NCBI GenBank assembly: GCA_036399835.1
Contig: DASWMI010000021.1
Coordinates: 1 to 61,261 of the forward strand
Origin: DASYML01 sp036399835
GTDB taxonomy: Bacteria > Acidobacteriota > Blastocatellia > Pyrinomonadales > Pyrinomonadaceae
Direction: 5' to 3'
Length of the DNA: 61,261 bases
The notes beneath the pieces are model-generated. The model was not told the DNA's origin and ran no database searches. It saw only the letters and a list, made by a program, of their open reading frames with translations. Position 1 is the stretch's first letter, and every line of letters begins with the position of its first letter. Shown here piece after piece: positions 34,456-43,793 of this stretch. Both the position numbers and the translations under genes were made by a program.

Positions 34456-35676
34456 ATGAGCCTTGATCTCATCATGCGGGTCTGTTTCTGGTCGAGCGCG
34501 GCGCTCCTCTTTTATACCTACGCGGGTTATCCGATGTTGCTGGCTTTGGTCAGCCGTTTGCGCCCGCGCATTTGGAGACGCGCAGAGTGGACGCCGACCG
34601 TCAGCGTCATCATCACGGCCTACAACGAGGAGCGAGACCTTCAAGGCAAGCTCGAAAACACGCTCGCGCTTCAATATGACCCGGACAAGATGGAGATTAT
34701 CGTCGCCTCAGATTGCTCCAGCGACCGCACCGATGAGATTGCCCTTTCGTATGCAGCGCGCGGCGTGCGTCTCTATCGCCAGCCTGAGCGTCTGGGCAAG
34801 ACAGCCGCGCAGAATGCCGCCGTCCTTGAGGCGCGCGGCGAGATCATACTGTTCTCCGATGCGACGACTCTTTATCAGCCCGACGTGCTGCGCGTGATGC
34901 TGCCGAATTTCGCAGACCCTGCGGTCGGCTGCGTCGCCGGACGCCTGATTTACGTTGACCCTTCAAGCTCCAGCGTCGGGCAGGGCGCGCGTTCCTACTG
35001 GGGCTACGAGACTTTTCTGAAGAGACACGAGAGCCGCATCTGCTCTTTAATCGGCGCATCGGGCTGTCTCTACGCCGTGCGGCGCTCGGCTTATGTCCCT
35101 CTGTACCATGAAGCGTGCAGCGATTTTCTCATCGCGACGAAGATGGTCGAGCAGGGCCTGCGCGCAGTTTATGAGCCGGAAGCGGTCTGCACGGAAGAGA
35201 CCAACAAGCGGACGGACAAAGAGCTGCGTATGCGGGTGCGCATCATCACGCAAACTATCACGGACCTCTGGCGGCATCGCGCAATGATGAACCCTCTGCG
35301 CAGCGGCTTCTACGCCGTCCAGCTCATCTCTCATAAAGTGCTACGCTATCTTGCGCCCATCTTTCTGCTTCTCCTGTTAAGCTCCTCAATCGCTCTCGCG
35401 CCGCGCTCCTTCTTCTTTCTACTGCTGGCTCTGGCGCAGGGCTGCTTTTATCTCTCGGCGCTCCTCTCATGGATACTTGAGCGATGCGGCGTGCGCTATC
35501 GCCCGCTCGCTCTGCCGCAATACTTCGTGCTCGCCAACCTGGCCTCGCTCCTGGCCTTTTACAAATTCCTGCGCGGCGAGCGTTATGCGCGCTGGGAGCC
35601 TATACGCGAGAACGCGTCCGCGCCAAACAGAGCGTCTTCAATCGCCGCGAGCGAGGGAGAAAGCTTGAGCCGCTAG
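34456..35676 (+). CDS. Membrane glycosyltransferase family 2
   Basis: GT2 enzyme of 406 residues with one hydrophobic segment at the N-terminus (about 4-30) and several at the C-terminus (about 295-375), in the processive or membrane-bound GT2 style. The catalytic part has VSVIITAYNEERDL, VASDCSSDRTDE (Asp of the D,D motif), ILFSDATTLYQPD (DxD-like SDA), and the later CLYAVRRSAY region. QxxRW is not evident: the sequence has RVRIITQTITDLWRH. The ATG at 34456 follows the ligase stop by seven bases; the frame open from 34171 is antisense-like upstream. The 3' end overlaps no gene. The flippase ATG lies 12 bases after. Substrate unknown. Confidence 0.86.
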   Translation: MSLDLIMRVCFWSSAALLFYTYAGYPMLLALVSRLRPRIWRRAEWTPTVSVIITAYNEERDLQGKLENTLALQYDPDKMEIIVASDCSSDRTDEIALSYAARGVRLYRQPERLGKTAAQNAAVLEARGEIILFSDATTLYQPDVLRVMLPNFADPAVGCVAGRLIYVDPSSSSVGQGARSYWGYETFLKRHESRICSLIGASGCLYAVRRSAYVPLYHEACSDFLIATKMVEQGLRAVYEPEAVCTEETNKRTDKELRMRVRIITQTITDLWRHRAMMNPLRSGFYAVQLISHKVLRYLAPIFLLLLLSSSIALAPRSFFFLLLALAQGCFYLSALLSWILERCGVRYRPLALPQYFVLANLASLLAFYKFLRGERYARWEPIRENASAPNRASSIAASEGESLSR

Positions 35677-35687
35677 AGATTTTCATC

Positions 35688-37217
35688 ATGGCTGAAGACT
35701 TAAAGAAAGAGAATTCTCTGACGGCGCGCGCCTTCTGGCTGATGTTTGCCAAGACGCTCGGCTTCGCCTTCACCTTTATTCTGCCGCCGCTCCTTGTACG
35801 CCATTTAAGCCAGAGCGAATACGGACTCTTCAAGCAAATCTTTCTCGTCGTCAACACGGCCATCACTGTGCTTCCGCTCGGCTTCGGGATGAGCGCCTAC
35901 TATTTTCTGCCGCGCGAGCAGGCGGAGCAGCGCAAGCAGGTCGTCTTCAATGTCCTACTCTTTAGCCTCTTCGTCGGCGCTCTGGGCTGCCTCGCGCTGG
36001 TCCTCCAGCCGTCCTTGCTGACCGCCGTCTTCAACGATGCGACGCTGGCCGAGTACGCGCCGCTGATCGGCGTGCTGATACTCTTCTGGGTTGTCTCTTC
36101 GTTTCTGGAGACGGTCGCCGTCGCCAACCAGGAGACGCGGCTTTCGACCGCCTTCATCATCTGCGCGCAGCTCACCAAGACGCTCTTCATGCTGGCCGCG
36201 CTGCTGATGTTCGGAACACTGCGCTCGCTGGTCTACGCTTCGCTGGCGCAGGGCATCTTGCAGACAATGCTCCTCCTGCTTTATCTCAACTCGCGCTTTC
36301 CTGATTTCTGGCGCAGCTTTGATTGGAAGATGCTACGCGTGCAGATGAGCTATGCGCTGCCTCTCGGTCTCGCGGGGCTGCTCTTTACGGTCCAGACGGA
36401 CCTGCACAACTATTTCGTCTCGCACCGTTTTGGTCCAGCCGAGTTTGCCATCTATTCTGTCGGCTGCCTGGACCTGCCGCTGGTCGGACTGCTGCGCGAA
36501 TCCATCAATTCCGTCATGATTCCGCGCGTCAGCCTCTTGCAGAAAGAGAACGAGACGCGAGAGATAATCCTGTTGACGGCGCGCGTCATGCGTAAGCTGG
36601 CGGCCTTCTTTTTTCCGGTTTATGTTTTCTTCCTCGTCGCCGGTCGCGAATTCATAGCCTTTCTTTTCACGCCAGCCTATCTGCCGAGCTGGCCCATCTT
36701 CGCCATCAACCTGACCGTCCTGCCTCTGAGCATCATCGCGCTCGACCCCATCATGCGAGCCTACGCCAAGCATCGCTACTTTCTGCTCAAGGTCCGCGTC
36801 GTGATCTTTTTTATACTGGTCGCGGCCCTCTGGTACGGGTCCTTGCGTTATCAACTGCTCGGCGCGGTCGGGGCCGTCGTGCTCGTCAACCTGATTGAGC
36901 GGCTGGCGATGATCTTCAAGTTCGGGCGCGTGCTGGAAGTTTCGCGGCGCGACCTTTTCCTGCTCAAAGATGTGGGCAAGATCGCTGTCGCAGCCCTGAC
37001 GGCTGGCATCCTGACGGCTTTGCTGCGCTCGTTGATGACAGGCTTTAAGCCCTTCTTTGTGCTGGCCGCCTGCGGCGTGGTGTTCACGCTGGCTTACCTG
37101 GCGGTCATCCTGCTCTTGCGCGTCGTGACTGTCGAAGAGCTTGATTTGCTGCGCGGCAAGGTGGACCAACTGCAACGTCGCGTCTTCTGGAAACGCGCGG
37201 CGGATTCCTTGTCTTAG
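35688..37217 (+). CDS. Wzx-like oligosaccharide flippase
   Basis: Polytopic protein of 509 residues of the polysaccharide transporter (PST) branch of the MOP superfamily. It starts with SLTARAFWLMFAKTLGFAFTFILPPLLVRHLSQSEYGLFKQI, the usual first helix and loop of Wzx/RfbX proteins, and has 12-14 hydrophobic segments. The charged C-terminus (LLRGKVDQLQRRVFWKR) is cytoplasmic. It would move lipid-linked repeat units outward. The ATG at 35688 lies 12 bases after the GT2 stop; an upstream open frame to 35484 is out of phase with that gene and rejected. The other flippase in the locus (8150) is of the MurJ-like type, so two different exporters are encoded. Confidence 0.87.
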   Translation: MAEDLKKENSLTARAFWLMFAKTLGFAFTFILPPLLVRHLSQSEYGLFKQIFLVVNTAITVLPLGFGMSAYYFLPREQAEQRKQVVFNVLLFSLFVGALGCLALVLQPSLLTAVFNDATLAEYAPLIGVLILFWVVSSFLETVAVANQETRLSTAFIICAQLTKTLFMLAALLMFGTLRSLVYASLAQGILQTMLLLLYLNSRFPDFWRSFDWKMLRVQMSYALPLGLAGLLFTVQTDLHNYFVSHRFGPAEFAIYSVGCLDLPLVGLLRESINSVMIPRVSLLQKENETREIILLTARVMRKLAAFFFPVYVFFLVAGREFIAFLFTPAYLPSWPIFAINLTVLPLSIIALDPIMRAYAKHRYFLLKVRVVIFFILVAALWYGSLRYQLLGAVGAVVLVNLIERLAMIFKFGRVLEVSRRDLFLLKDVGKIAVAALTAGILTALLRSLMTGFKPFFVLAACGVVFTLAYLAVILLLRVVTVEELDLLRGKVDQLQRRVFWKRAADSLS

Positions 37218-37242
37218 CGAATCCTTTAAGATAAAGGATTCG
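37218..37242. terminator. Hairpin after the flippase gene
   Basis: CGAATCCTTT (37218-37227) pairs exactly with AAAGGATTCG (37233-37242), with a 5-base loop. Only TTATCTTG follows, so it is not a classical T-tract terminator. It may attenuate or protect the transcript between flippase and asnB copy 2. Confidence 0.5.
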
Positions 37243-37288
37243 TTATCTTGGCGAGAGGTTGATTCTGATTTTAAGGAGAGAGCGATAG

Positions 37289-39217
37289 ATGTGCGGCATC
37301 GCCGGGTTTATCTCTGACAGAGAGCGCATGACGGTGGAGGAGCGCGCGGCCCTGCTCAATCGTATGTGCCGCGTGATACGCCATCGCGGGCCGGACGATC
37401 AGGGCGTATTGGTCCAGCAGGGATTGGCGCTCGGGATGCGCCGTCTCTCGATTATTGACCTGGCCGGAGGGCATCAGCCTATCTCCGGCGAAGACGGTAA
37501 CGCGACGGTCGTCTTCAACGGCGAGATTTACAACTACCGCGAATTACAGAAGGAACTGGAAGCGCGTGGACATCGTTTTCAGACCAGCTCCGACACGGAA
37601 ACCATCGTTCACGCCTACGAAGAGTACGGCCCGGCCTGCCTGGACCACTTTCGCGGGATGTTCGCCTTCGCCCTCTGGGACGAACGGGCGCGCAAGCTCT
37701 TTATCGCACGCGACCGCGTCGGCAAAAAGCCGCTCTATTACACGCTCACGCCCGAAGGCACATTCATCTTCGGCTCTGAGTTGAAATCGCTCCTTGAGCA
37801 TCCTGAAGCGCGGCGCGAGCTTGACCCGGAAGCCCTCGACGCTTATCTGGGATTCGGCTATGTGCCTGACCCGCTCTGTATCTTTCGCGGGATACACAAG
37901 CTTCCGGCGGGCCATTATCTGAGCTTCGCGGACGGGCGCGTGGAGGTTGAAAGATACTGGGATTTTGTTTACGAGCCTGTCCAGGAGCGCCCCGAAGAGG
38001 ATTATCTTGAGGAGCTGCGCGCGCTGCTGGAGGAGGCTGTGCGGCTGCGGCTCGTTTCGGATGTGCCTCTGGGAGCGTTTCTCTCAGGCGGCATTGATTC
38101 GAGTAGCATCGTCGGCCTCATGTCGCGGCACATGGACCAGCCCGTTAAGACCTTCTCGATAGGCTTTCACGAAGACAGCTACGACGAGCTGCGCTACGCG
38201 CGTCTGGCAGCCGAGCGCTTCGGGACAGAGCATCACGAGTTCATCGTCACGCCTGACATCTGCCGGATGATTGACGAACTGGCCTGGCATCTGGACGAGC
38301 CTTTCGCCGACTCTTCGGCCATCCCGACCTATGCCGTCTCAAAGCTGGCGCGCGAGCATGTCAAGGTAGTGCTTTCGGGCGATGGCGGCGACGAGCTTTT
38401 CGCGGGCTACACGCGCTATGTGATAGACAAGCAGCGGAGCGGCTTTGCGAACCTCCCGCACTTCCTTCGTCGCGGGCTGATGCAGCCCTTGAGCCGTAGC
38501 CTGCCGCACGGCGCATGGGGACGCAACTATCTGCACAACGTCGCGCTCGATCCCTTAAACCGCTATCTTGACAGCATCTCTTTTCTGACGAGCTTGCACA
38601 AACGCTCGCTCTACTCGGATGGTTTTCGCTCTCAACTCAAAGGCCACAGCCGCGCCGTCCAGCTCTTCGAGGAGCACGCTCAGCGTGTCGCCTCCCATGA
38701 GCCGCTCGATACGCTGCTTTATCTTGACAGCAAGACTTACTTGCCGGGCGATATTCTGACCAAAGTGGACCGGATGAGTATGGCCGTCTCTCTGGAAGCG
38801 CGCGTCCCGCTGCTGGACCACAAGCTGATAGAGTTTGTCACGCGCATCCCTGCCTCGCTCAAGATGAAGGGGCTTGAGACCAAGCACATTTTCAAGCAGG
38901 CCGTGCGCGGCCTCGTCCCCGCAGAGATACTCGACAGGCCCAAACAGGGTTTCGGTCTCCCGATTCAAAAATGGATAGACCAGGAGCTGCGCAGCTATAT
39001 ACGCGAGGTGCTGCTGGACCGGCGCACGCTTGAGCGCGGCTACTTCAGACAGGATTACATAGAGCTAATGTTCAAAGAGCGCGAGCGAGGCCGCCGCGAC
39101 CACACGGGAGAAATATGGACGCTCTTCATGCTCGAACTCTGGCATCGCACCTTCTTCGATACAGCCAGGACCAGCACCGACTCGGAGCTTAACGCCGCCA
39201 CACTCAGCGCAGCTTAA
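37289..39217 (+). CDS. asnB: Asparagine synthetase (glutamine-hydrolysing) family, copy 2
   Basis: Two-domain amidotransferase of 642 residues with Cys2 as nucleophile (MCGIAGF), RHRGPDDQG, NGEIYNY and SSDTETI in the glutaminase half, and SGGIDSS (266-272) and LSGDGGDELFAGYTRY in the synthetase half. AAGGAGAGAGCG sits just before the ATG, a strong ribosome-binding site. Copies 1 and 3 differ clearly in sequence, so these are old paralogues rather than recent tandem duplicates. Proposed role: amidation of a uronic acid or similar carboxylate in the glycan, which remains an inference. The C-terminus ends in a Thr/Ser/Ala-rich tail. A low-complexity repeat follows. Confidence 0.92.
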   Translation: MCGIAGFISDRERMTVEERAALLNRMCRVIRHRGPDDQGVLVQQGLALGMRRLSIIDLAGGHQPISGEDGNATVVFNGEIYNYRELQKELEARGHRFQTSSDTETIVHAYEEYGPACLDHFRGMFAFALWDERARKLFIARDRVGKKPLYYTLTPEGTFIFGSELKSLLEHPEARRELDPEALDAYLGFGYVPDPLCIFRGIHKLPAGHYLSFADGRVEVERYWDFVYEPVQERPEEDYLEELRALLEEAVRLRLVSDVPLGAFLSGGIDSSSIVGLMSRHMDQPVKTFSIGFHEDSYDELRYARLAAERFGTEHHEFIVTPDICRMIDELAWHLDEPFADSSAIPTYAVSKLAREHVKVVLSGDGGDELFAGYTRYVIDKQRSGFANLPHFLRRGLMQPLSRSLPHGAWGRNYLHNVALDPLNRYLDSISFLTSLHKRSLYSDGFRSQLKGHSRAVQLFEEHAQRVASHEPLDTLLYLDSKTYLPGDILTKVDRMSMAVSLEARVPLLDHKLIEFVTRIPASLKMKGLETKHIFKQAVRGLVPAEILDRPKQGFGLPIQKWIDQELRSYIREVLLDRRTLERGYFRQDYIELMFKERERGRRDHTGEIWTLFMLELWHRTFFDTARTSTDSELNAATLSAA

Positions 39218-39240
39218 AACGTCTCCTAGCGTCATCATGC

Positions 39241-39304
39241 TAAACTTAAAACCATGAACCTGAAAACTAACCACTCAAAACTGAAGACTGAAAACTGAAA
39301 ACTG
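39241..39304. repeat. CTGAAAACTGAA low-complexity repeat
   Basis: Degenerate short-unit repeat (CTGAAAACTAACCACTCAAAACTGAAGACTGAAAACTGAAAACTG pattern, units of about 10 bases) between asnB copy 2 and a GT4 gene. It ends two bases before the TCTTATG start region of the next gene. It has no coding potential of note. It belongs to the class of short gene-end repeats in this window. Confidence 0.65.
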
Positions 39305-39309
39305 CTCTT

Positions 39310-40527
39310 ATGAGCTTTAACGTCCTACAACTCACGAACAGCTTTCACCCAGGAGGCTCCGAGCGTCAGGCCGTGCAGCTTGCGCGGCTCTTGCACGAGT
39401 CCGGGCGCTGTCGTGTGTTCCTGGCCTGCCTTGATGCGAGCGGCGCGTTGCTTGATGAGGCGCGGCAGATAGGCTCCGGCGAAATCTACGAATATCCGCT
39501 GAACAGTTTTTATAATCTCAACGCCCTCAAGCAGCTCCGCCGCCTCGCAACCTTTCTGCGCGAGCATGAGATAGGTGTCGTCCAGACGCATGATTTTTAT
39601 TCAAATGTTTTCGGGATGCTGGGCGCGCGGCTGGCCCGCGTGCCCGTCCGCATCGCCTCAAAGCGTGAGACCGGGGGCATGCGCACCCCCGCGCAAAGGC
39701 GCGTTGAGCTTCAAGCCTTTAGATTGGCCCACGCAGTCATCGTCAACGCGGAGGCGGTCGGACGACAACTCAAGCTTGATGGCATCAGCGCGAGTAAGAT
39801 TGTGACCGTTTATAACGGGCTGGACCTGTCTCGCATCACGCCGCCGGACGGATGGCGGCGCGAGCGTGTGCTGGCGGAACTGGGGCTGCCTGTTGAAGAG
39901 CCGCGACGCTTCGTCACGATTGTCGCCAATCTGGAGCACGAGGTGAAAGACCACAGGATGTTTCTGCGTGCGGCCAGGCGCGTGCATGAAGCTGTGCCGG
40001 AAGCGGCCTTTGTCCTGGCGGGCGAAGGGCGTTTGAGAGAGCCTCTGCTTGAGCTGGCCGCAGAGCTTGGGCTGGAGCGAGATGTCTTCCTGATAGGACG
40101 CTGCACGCGCATCGCTGAGCTGCTGGCCGTCTCGGACGCGTGCGTTTTAAGCTCTCGGGCCGAAGGGTTTTCAAATTCGATTCTCGAATACATGGCCGCC
40201 GCACGCGCCGTCGTTGCGACGGATGTCGGCGGCGCGCGGGAAGCCCTGACCGAAGGCGAGACGGGCTTTCTGGTCCAGCCAGCCGATGACGAGGCGATGG
40301 CCGCACGCCTCGTCTCTCTGCTTCTTGATGCGGAGCTGGCGCGCTCGATGGGCGAGCGCGGAAGGCGCGTCGTCGAGCAAAAATTTTCTACGGAGGCGCA
40401 GCTTCAAAAGACGCTCAATCTATATCTGCGTCTGCTCGCGCAAAGGGGCGCGCTCATGGATGAGCCTCTCAAGGATGCGCCTCTCAAGGATGCGCCGCGC
40501 AAGAGCATAGAGGGGACGGGCGTTTGA
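39310..40527 (+). CDS. Glycosyltransferase family 4
   Basis: GT-B enzyme of 405 residues. LTNSFHPGGSERQAVQLARLL (about residues 8-28) is the GT4 acceptor-domain signature. VQTHDFYSNVFGMLGARL and VYNGLDLSRI follow. The C-terminal domain has FVLAGEGRLREPL and LSSRAEGFSNSILEYMAAARAVVATDVGG with the E-x7-E pair. The last residues are two copies of a PLKDA unit from a 15-bp tandem repeat. Its TGA at 40525-40527 shares a base with the ATG of the next GT4 gene, so the two are translated as a coupled pair. Confidence 0.89.
   Translation: MSFNVLQLTNSFHPGGSERQAVQLARLLHESGRCRVFLACLDASGALLDEARQIGSGEIYEYPLNSFYNLNALKQLRRLATFLREHEIGVVQTHDFYSNVFGMLGARLARVPVRIASKRETGGMRTPAQRRVELQAFRLAHAVIVNAEAVGRQLKLDGISASKIVTVYNGLDLSRITPPDGWRRERVLAELGLPVEEPRRFVTIVANLEHEVKDHRMFLRAARRVHEAVPEAAFVLAGEGRLREPLLELAAELGLERDVFLIGRCTRIAELLAVSDACVLSSRAEGFSNSILEYMAAARAVVATDVGGAREALTEGETGFLVQPADDEAMAARLVSLLLDAELARSMGERGRRVVEQKFSTEAQLQKTLNLYLRLLAQRGALMDEPLKDAPLKDAPRKSIEGTGV
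40465..40494 (+). repeat. 15-bp tandem duplication in a GT4 tail
   Basis: Two exact copies of CCTCTCAAGGATGCG at 40465-40479 and 40480-40494, a multiple of three, so the frame is kept and two PLKDA units are added to the C-terminus of the GT4 protein. Confidence 0.9.
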
Positions 40528-41714
40528 TGTCGCGAGGAGAGCACAGAGTTATGCCGCAATGGAGCGAGGCAGGCGAGTGGACCAGTGAGCGCGAGGCGGG
40601 CGCTGCCACGAGCCGTATCCCTTTGCGCATACTCATCACGGCTCCCTCGCATGACATACTCGGCGGGCAGTCCATACATGCCGCGCAGCTTGTCAGCGAG
40701 TTTGGCAAAGAGCCTTCGCTTGAAGTCTCCTTCGTGCCCATCAACCCGCGCGCGCCCGGGCTGCTCAGACGCTTGCAGTCAATCAAGTATGTGCGCACAG
40801 CTATCACTTCATCAATCTACCTGGGCAAGCTCCTCTTGAGCGTCCCGCGTTGCGATATACTTCATGTCTCCTCGGCGGCGCTCTCATCCTTTATGCTGGT
40901 GACGACGCCCGCCATCATCATCGGCAAGCTGTTCGGCAAAAGGGTCGTGCTCAATTATCACGCGGGGCAGGCCGAAGAGCACCTGCGAGACTGGAGACGC
41001 ACGGCCATCCCGACCATCAGGCTGGCCGACGCTGTGGCCGTTTCTTCCGGGTGGCTGGTTGATGTCTTCGCGCGTCAGGGCTTGAAGGCCCGCGCCATCT
41101 TTAATCATGTCGAGCTGGACCAGTTTCGTTTCCGCGAGCGCAGCCCCTTGCGCCCTGTCTTTCTCTCGAACCGTAATTTTGATCCGATTTACAACGTGCC
41201 CTGCGTTCTGCGCGCCTTCGCCCGTATTCAAGCACGCTTTCCCGAAGCACGCCTGATAGTCGCGGGCGATGGCGTTCAGCGCCCGGAAATCGAGAGGCTT
41301 ACTCGTGAACTTCAATTAAGCAATGTGGAATTCAAGGGGCTGGTCGAGCCTGAAAAAATGGCGGCGCTCTGCGACGAGGCGGACGTTTACCTGAACGCTT
41401 CCAACGTGGATAACACGCCGCTCTCGATTCTCGAAGCGTTCGCCTCGGGGCTGCCCGTGGTCACGACCAACGCTGGCGGCATCCCTTACATGGTCAGGCA
41501 CGAAGAGACCGGACTAATGGTCCAGATGAACGACCATCAAGCGCTGGCTGCTTCGGCCCTGCGCTTGCTGGATGAAGAGGGACTGGCTGTGAAGATTGCG
41601 AGGCAGGCGCATGCCGAGTGTGACAAGTACAGATGGAGCGCCGTGCGCGGCGAATGGCTCAGGCTTTATCAAGAGGTCATGGCAGGCAAAGAAACGGCTG
41701 AGATACCAGCCTGA
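40527..41714 (+). CDS. Glycosyltransferase family 4
   Basis: GT-B enzyme of 395 residues. A ~30-residue hydrophilic leader precedes LRILITAPSHDILGGQSIHAAQLVSEF, which has the GGQS variant of the acceptor glycine loop. LNYHAGQAEEHL follows, then FLSNRNFDPIYNV as start of the C-terminal domain, LIVAGDGVQRPEIE, and NASNVDNTPLSILEAFASGLPVVTTNAGG with the E-x7-type loop. The ATG is chosen because it overlaps the previous TGA (TGATG). AsnB copy 3 follows by 18 bases. With the preceding gene it is a coupled glycosyltransferase pair. Specificity unknown. Confidence 0.87.
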   Translation: MSRGEHRVMPQWSEAGEWTSEREAGAATSRIPLRILITAPSHDILGGQSIHAAQLVSEFGKEPSLEVSFVPINPRAPGLLRRLQSIKYVRTAITSSIYLGKLLLSVPRCDILHVSSAALSSFMLVTTPAIIIGKLFGKRVVLNYHAGQAEEHLRDWRRTAIPTIRLADAVAVSSGWLVDVFARQGLKARAIFNHVELDQFRFRERSPLRPVFLSNRNFDPIYNVPCVLRAFARIQARFPEARLIVAGDGVQRPEIERLTRELQLSNVEFKGLVEPEKMAALCDEADVYLNASNVDNTPLSILEAFASGLPVVTTNAGGIPYMVRHEETGLMVQMNDHQALAASALRLLDEEGLAVKIARQAHAECDKYRWSAVRGEWLRLYQEVMAGKETAEIPA

Positions 41715-41732
41715 TTAACATCCTGGAACGAT

Positions 41733-43697
41733 ATGTGTGGAATTAACGGAATAGCCCTTTCAGCCCGCTCTCGCAAGAGGCTGGACGTGCGCCTGCTTGA
41801 ACGCATGCGCGATGTCATTACGCATCGCGGGCCTGACGATGCGGGCCTCTTCGTTGATGGCAACGTGGGGCTGGGCCATAGGCGCTTGAGCATCGTTGAT
41901 GTCGCGGCGGGCCATCAGCCTATGACCAACGAGGACGGCACGCTACACATCACCTATAACGGCGAAATCTATAACCACGCGGATTTCCGCGAGCGGCTCG
42001 AAGCGCGCGGGCACGTCTATCGCACGCACTGCGATACTGAGACGATCCTTCATCTTTATGAAGAGCATGGAGCGGGCGCGGTCGAGCATCTGCGCGGCAT
42101 GTTTGCCTTCGCCATCTGGGACCAGCGCGCTAGAGAGTTGTTCATCGCACGCGACCGTCCGGGCGTCAAGCCTCTTTACTACGCTTACACAGAAGACGGC
42201 TCGCTCTACTTCGCCTCCGAAATCAAGGCGCTGCTGGCGGCGCGCCCGTTCGCGGCGGAGCTTAATCACGGGGCGCTGCCGGATTATCTGGCAAACCACG
42301 CGACGAGCGGCGAAGAGACGCTCTTTCGCGGCATCAAGCGTCTGCTGCCGGGCCACACTTTGCGCTGGCGCGACGGCCTCATCAAGATCGAAAGATACTG
42401 GGACGTTCATTTCTCGGGGGCTGAAAATTCTGGTCCAAGCCGGAGAAGCGATGAGGATTACATCGCCGAGTGGATGGAGCTATTCAGCACTTCGGTCCGT
42501 CTCAGGCTGATGGCGGATGTGCCGCTCGGGATGTTTCTTTCAGGCGGGATAGATTCGTCCGCCATCGCCGCCGTGATGAGCGGGATGGTTGATGCTCCGG
42601 TCAAAACTTTTTCGGTTGCCTTCGCCGAGCGCGAGGCCAACGAGCTTGAGTATGCGCGGGTGGTGGCGCGCGCCTTCAAGACGGACCATCACGAAATCCT
42701 CGTCAGTCCCGCGGACTTTTTCAAGGCGCTGCCGGAGCTTATCTGGCATGAAGACGAGCCGCTCGCGCATCCTTCCAGCGTCGCTCTCAACTTCGTCTCA
42801 AGGCTCGCCGCAGAGCACGTCAAGGTCGTGCTGACGGGCGAGGGCAGCGACGAAATGCTGGCAGGCTACGGGCGTTATCGGAAGACCGTCTACAACCTCG
42901 CGCTCGGCGCGCGTTATCACAAGTGGACCACCAAAGCCTTACGTCGAGCCGTCGAGCAGGGCGTTGATGCGCTGCCCGCGCGCTCAAAAATCAGGCAGAA
43001 ATTAAAACGCACTTTCCTCTCCGTGCCGCCGGACATCAGCAGTATCTACTTTGACAACTTCGCTGTCTTTTCCCGCGCCATGCAGCGCGAACTCTTCACG
43101 CCCGAGGCCAGAGCGCAGGCGGGCGCGCTCGACCCTTACTCGGATGTCAGCCATTATCTTGAGCAGACGGATGCCCAGACGCTCCTCGATAAATTGCTCT
43201 ACGTTGATATGAAGACTTATCTGCAAGAGCTTTTGATGAAGCAGGACCAGATGAGCATGGCCGCCTCAATCGAGAGCCGCGTTCCGTTTCTGGACCACAA
43301 GCTGGTGGAGTTTACCGCCCGTCTTCCGGCGCATATGAAGCTGCGCGGGCTGACGACCAAGTACATCCTGCGGCGCGCGATGAAGGATGTGCTGCCCGCA
43401 CAGATTCTCTCGCGGAGCAAGATGGGCTTTCCAGTCCCCGTCGGCGCTTGGTTTCGTGGAGAATATCGCTGGGTGATAGACGAGTATGTGCTGGGAGAGC
43501 AGGCGCTGGGCAGAGGATTGTTTGACGAAGAATACGTGCGGCGGCTGGTCCAGCGTCACCAGTCCGGAGGCGAGAACCATTCCGAGAGGCTCTGGTCGCT
43601 CGTCAATTTCGAGATGTGGATGCGACGCTTTATTGATGGCGCGGAGCCAGCCGAGCCGAAGGCCGCGTTGGAAGAGACGGCGACAATGATGAGATAG
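41733..43697 (+). CDS. asnB: Asparagine synthetase (glutamine-hydrolysing) family, copy 3
   Basis: Two-domain amidotransferase of 654 residues. Cys2 is the nucleophile (MCGINGIA). THRGPDDAG, RRLSIVDV, NGEIYNH and HCDTETI mark the glutaminase half, and SGGIDSS (270-276) and LTGEGSDEMLAGYGRY the synthetase half. This EGSDE form is closer to classic AsnB than the DGGDE of copies 1 and 2, and ARDRPGVKPLYYAY has Pro instead of the RVGKKPL of the other two, so it may have another substrate. An insertion of about 20-30 residues after the ATP loop makes it the longest copy. Likely role: glycan carboxylate amidation or, in this copy, true asparagine synthesis. Confidence 0.9.
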   Translation: MCGINGIALSARSRKRLDVRLLERMRDVITHRGPDDAGLFVDGNVGLGHRRLSIVDVAAGHQPMTNEDGTLHITYNGEIYNHADFRERLEARGHVYRTHCDTETILHLYEEHGAGAVEHLRGMFAFAIWDQRARELFIARDRPGVKPLYYAYTEDGSLYFASEIKALLAARPFAAELNHGALPDYLANHATSGEETLFRGIKRLLPGHTLRWRDGLIKIERYWDVHFSGAENSGPSRRSDEDYIAEWMELFSTSVRLRLMADVPLGMFLSGGIDSSAIAAVMSGMVDAPVKTFSVAFAEREANELEYARVVARAFKTDHHEILVSPADFFKALPELIWHEDEPLAHPSSVALNFVSRLAAEHVKVVLTGEGSDEMLAGYGRYRKTVYNLALGARYHKWTTKALRRAVEQGVDALPARSKIRQKLKRTFLSVPPDISSIYFDNFAVFSRAMQRELFTPEARAQAGALDPYSDVSHYLEQTDAQTLLDKLLYVDMKTYLQELLMKQDQMSMAASIESRVPFLDHKLVEFTARLPAHMKLRGLTTKYILRRAMKDVLPAQILSRSKMGFPVPVGAWFRGEYRWVIDEYVLGEQALGRGLFDEEYVRRLVQRHQSGGENHSERLWSLVNFEMWMRRFIDGAEPAEPKAALEETATMMR

Positions 43698-43793
43698 GCT
43701 GTGAGCGGCGGCGTGAAAGGCGAGTCCGGTTTGAAAAACGCGCGCTGTTTGTTTAAGGCGAGCGCGGCTTGATTGGAAGCCGGATAAAAAGCG

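Noticed and set aside
36333..37175. Minus-strand open frame of 280 codons opposite the flippase
   Set aside because: Same antisense pattern; product is low-complexity and hydrophilic.
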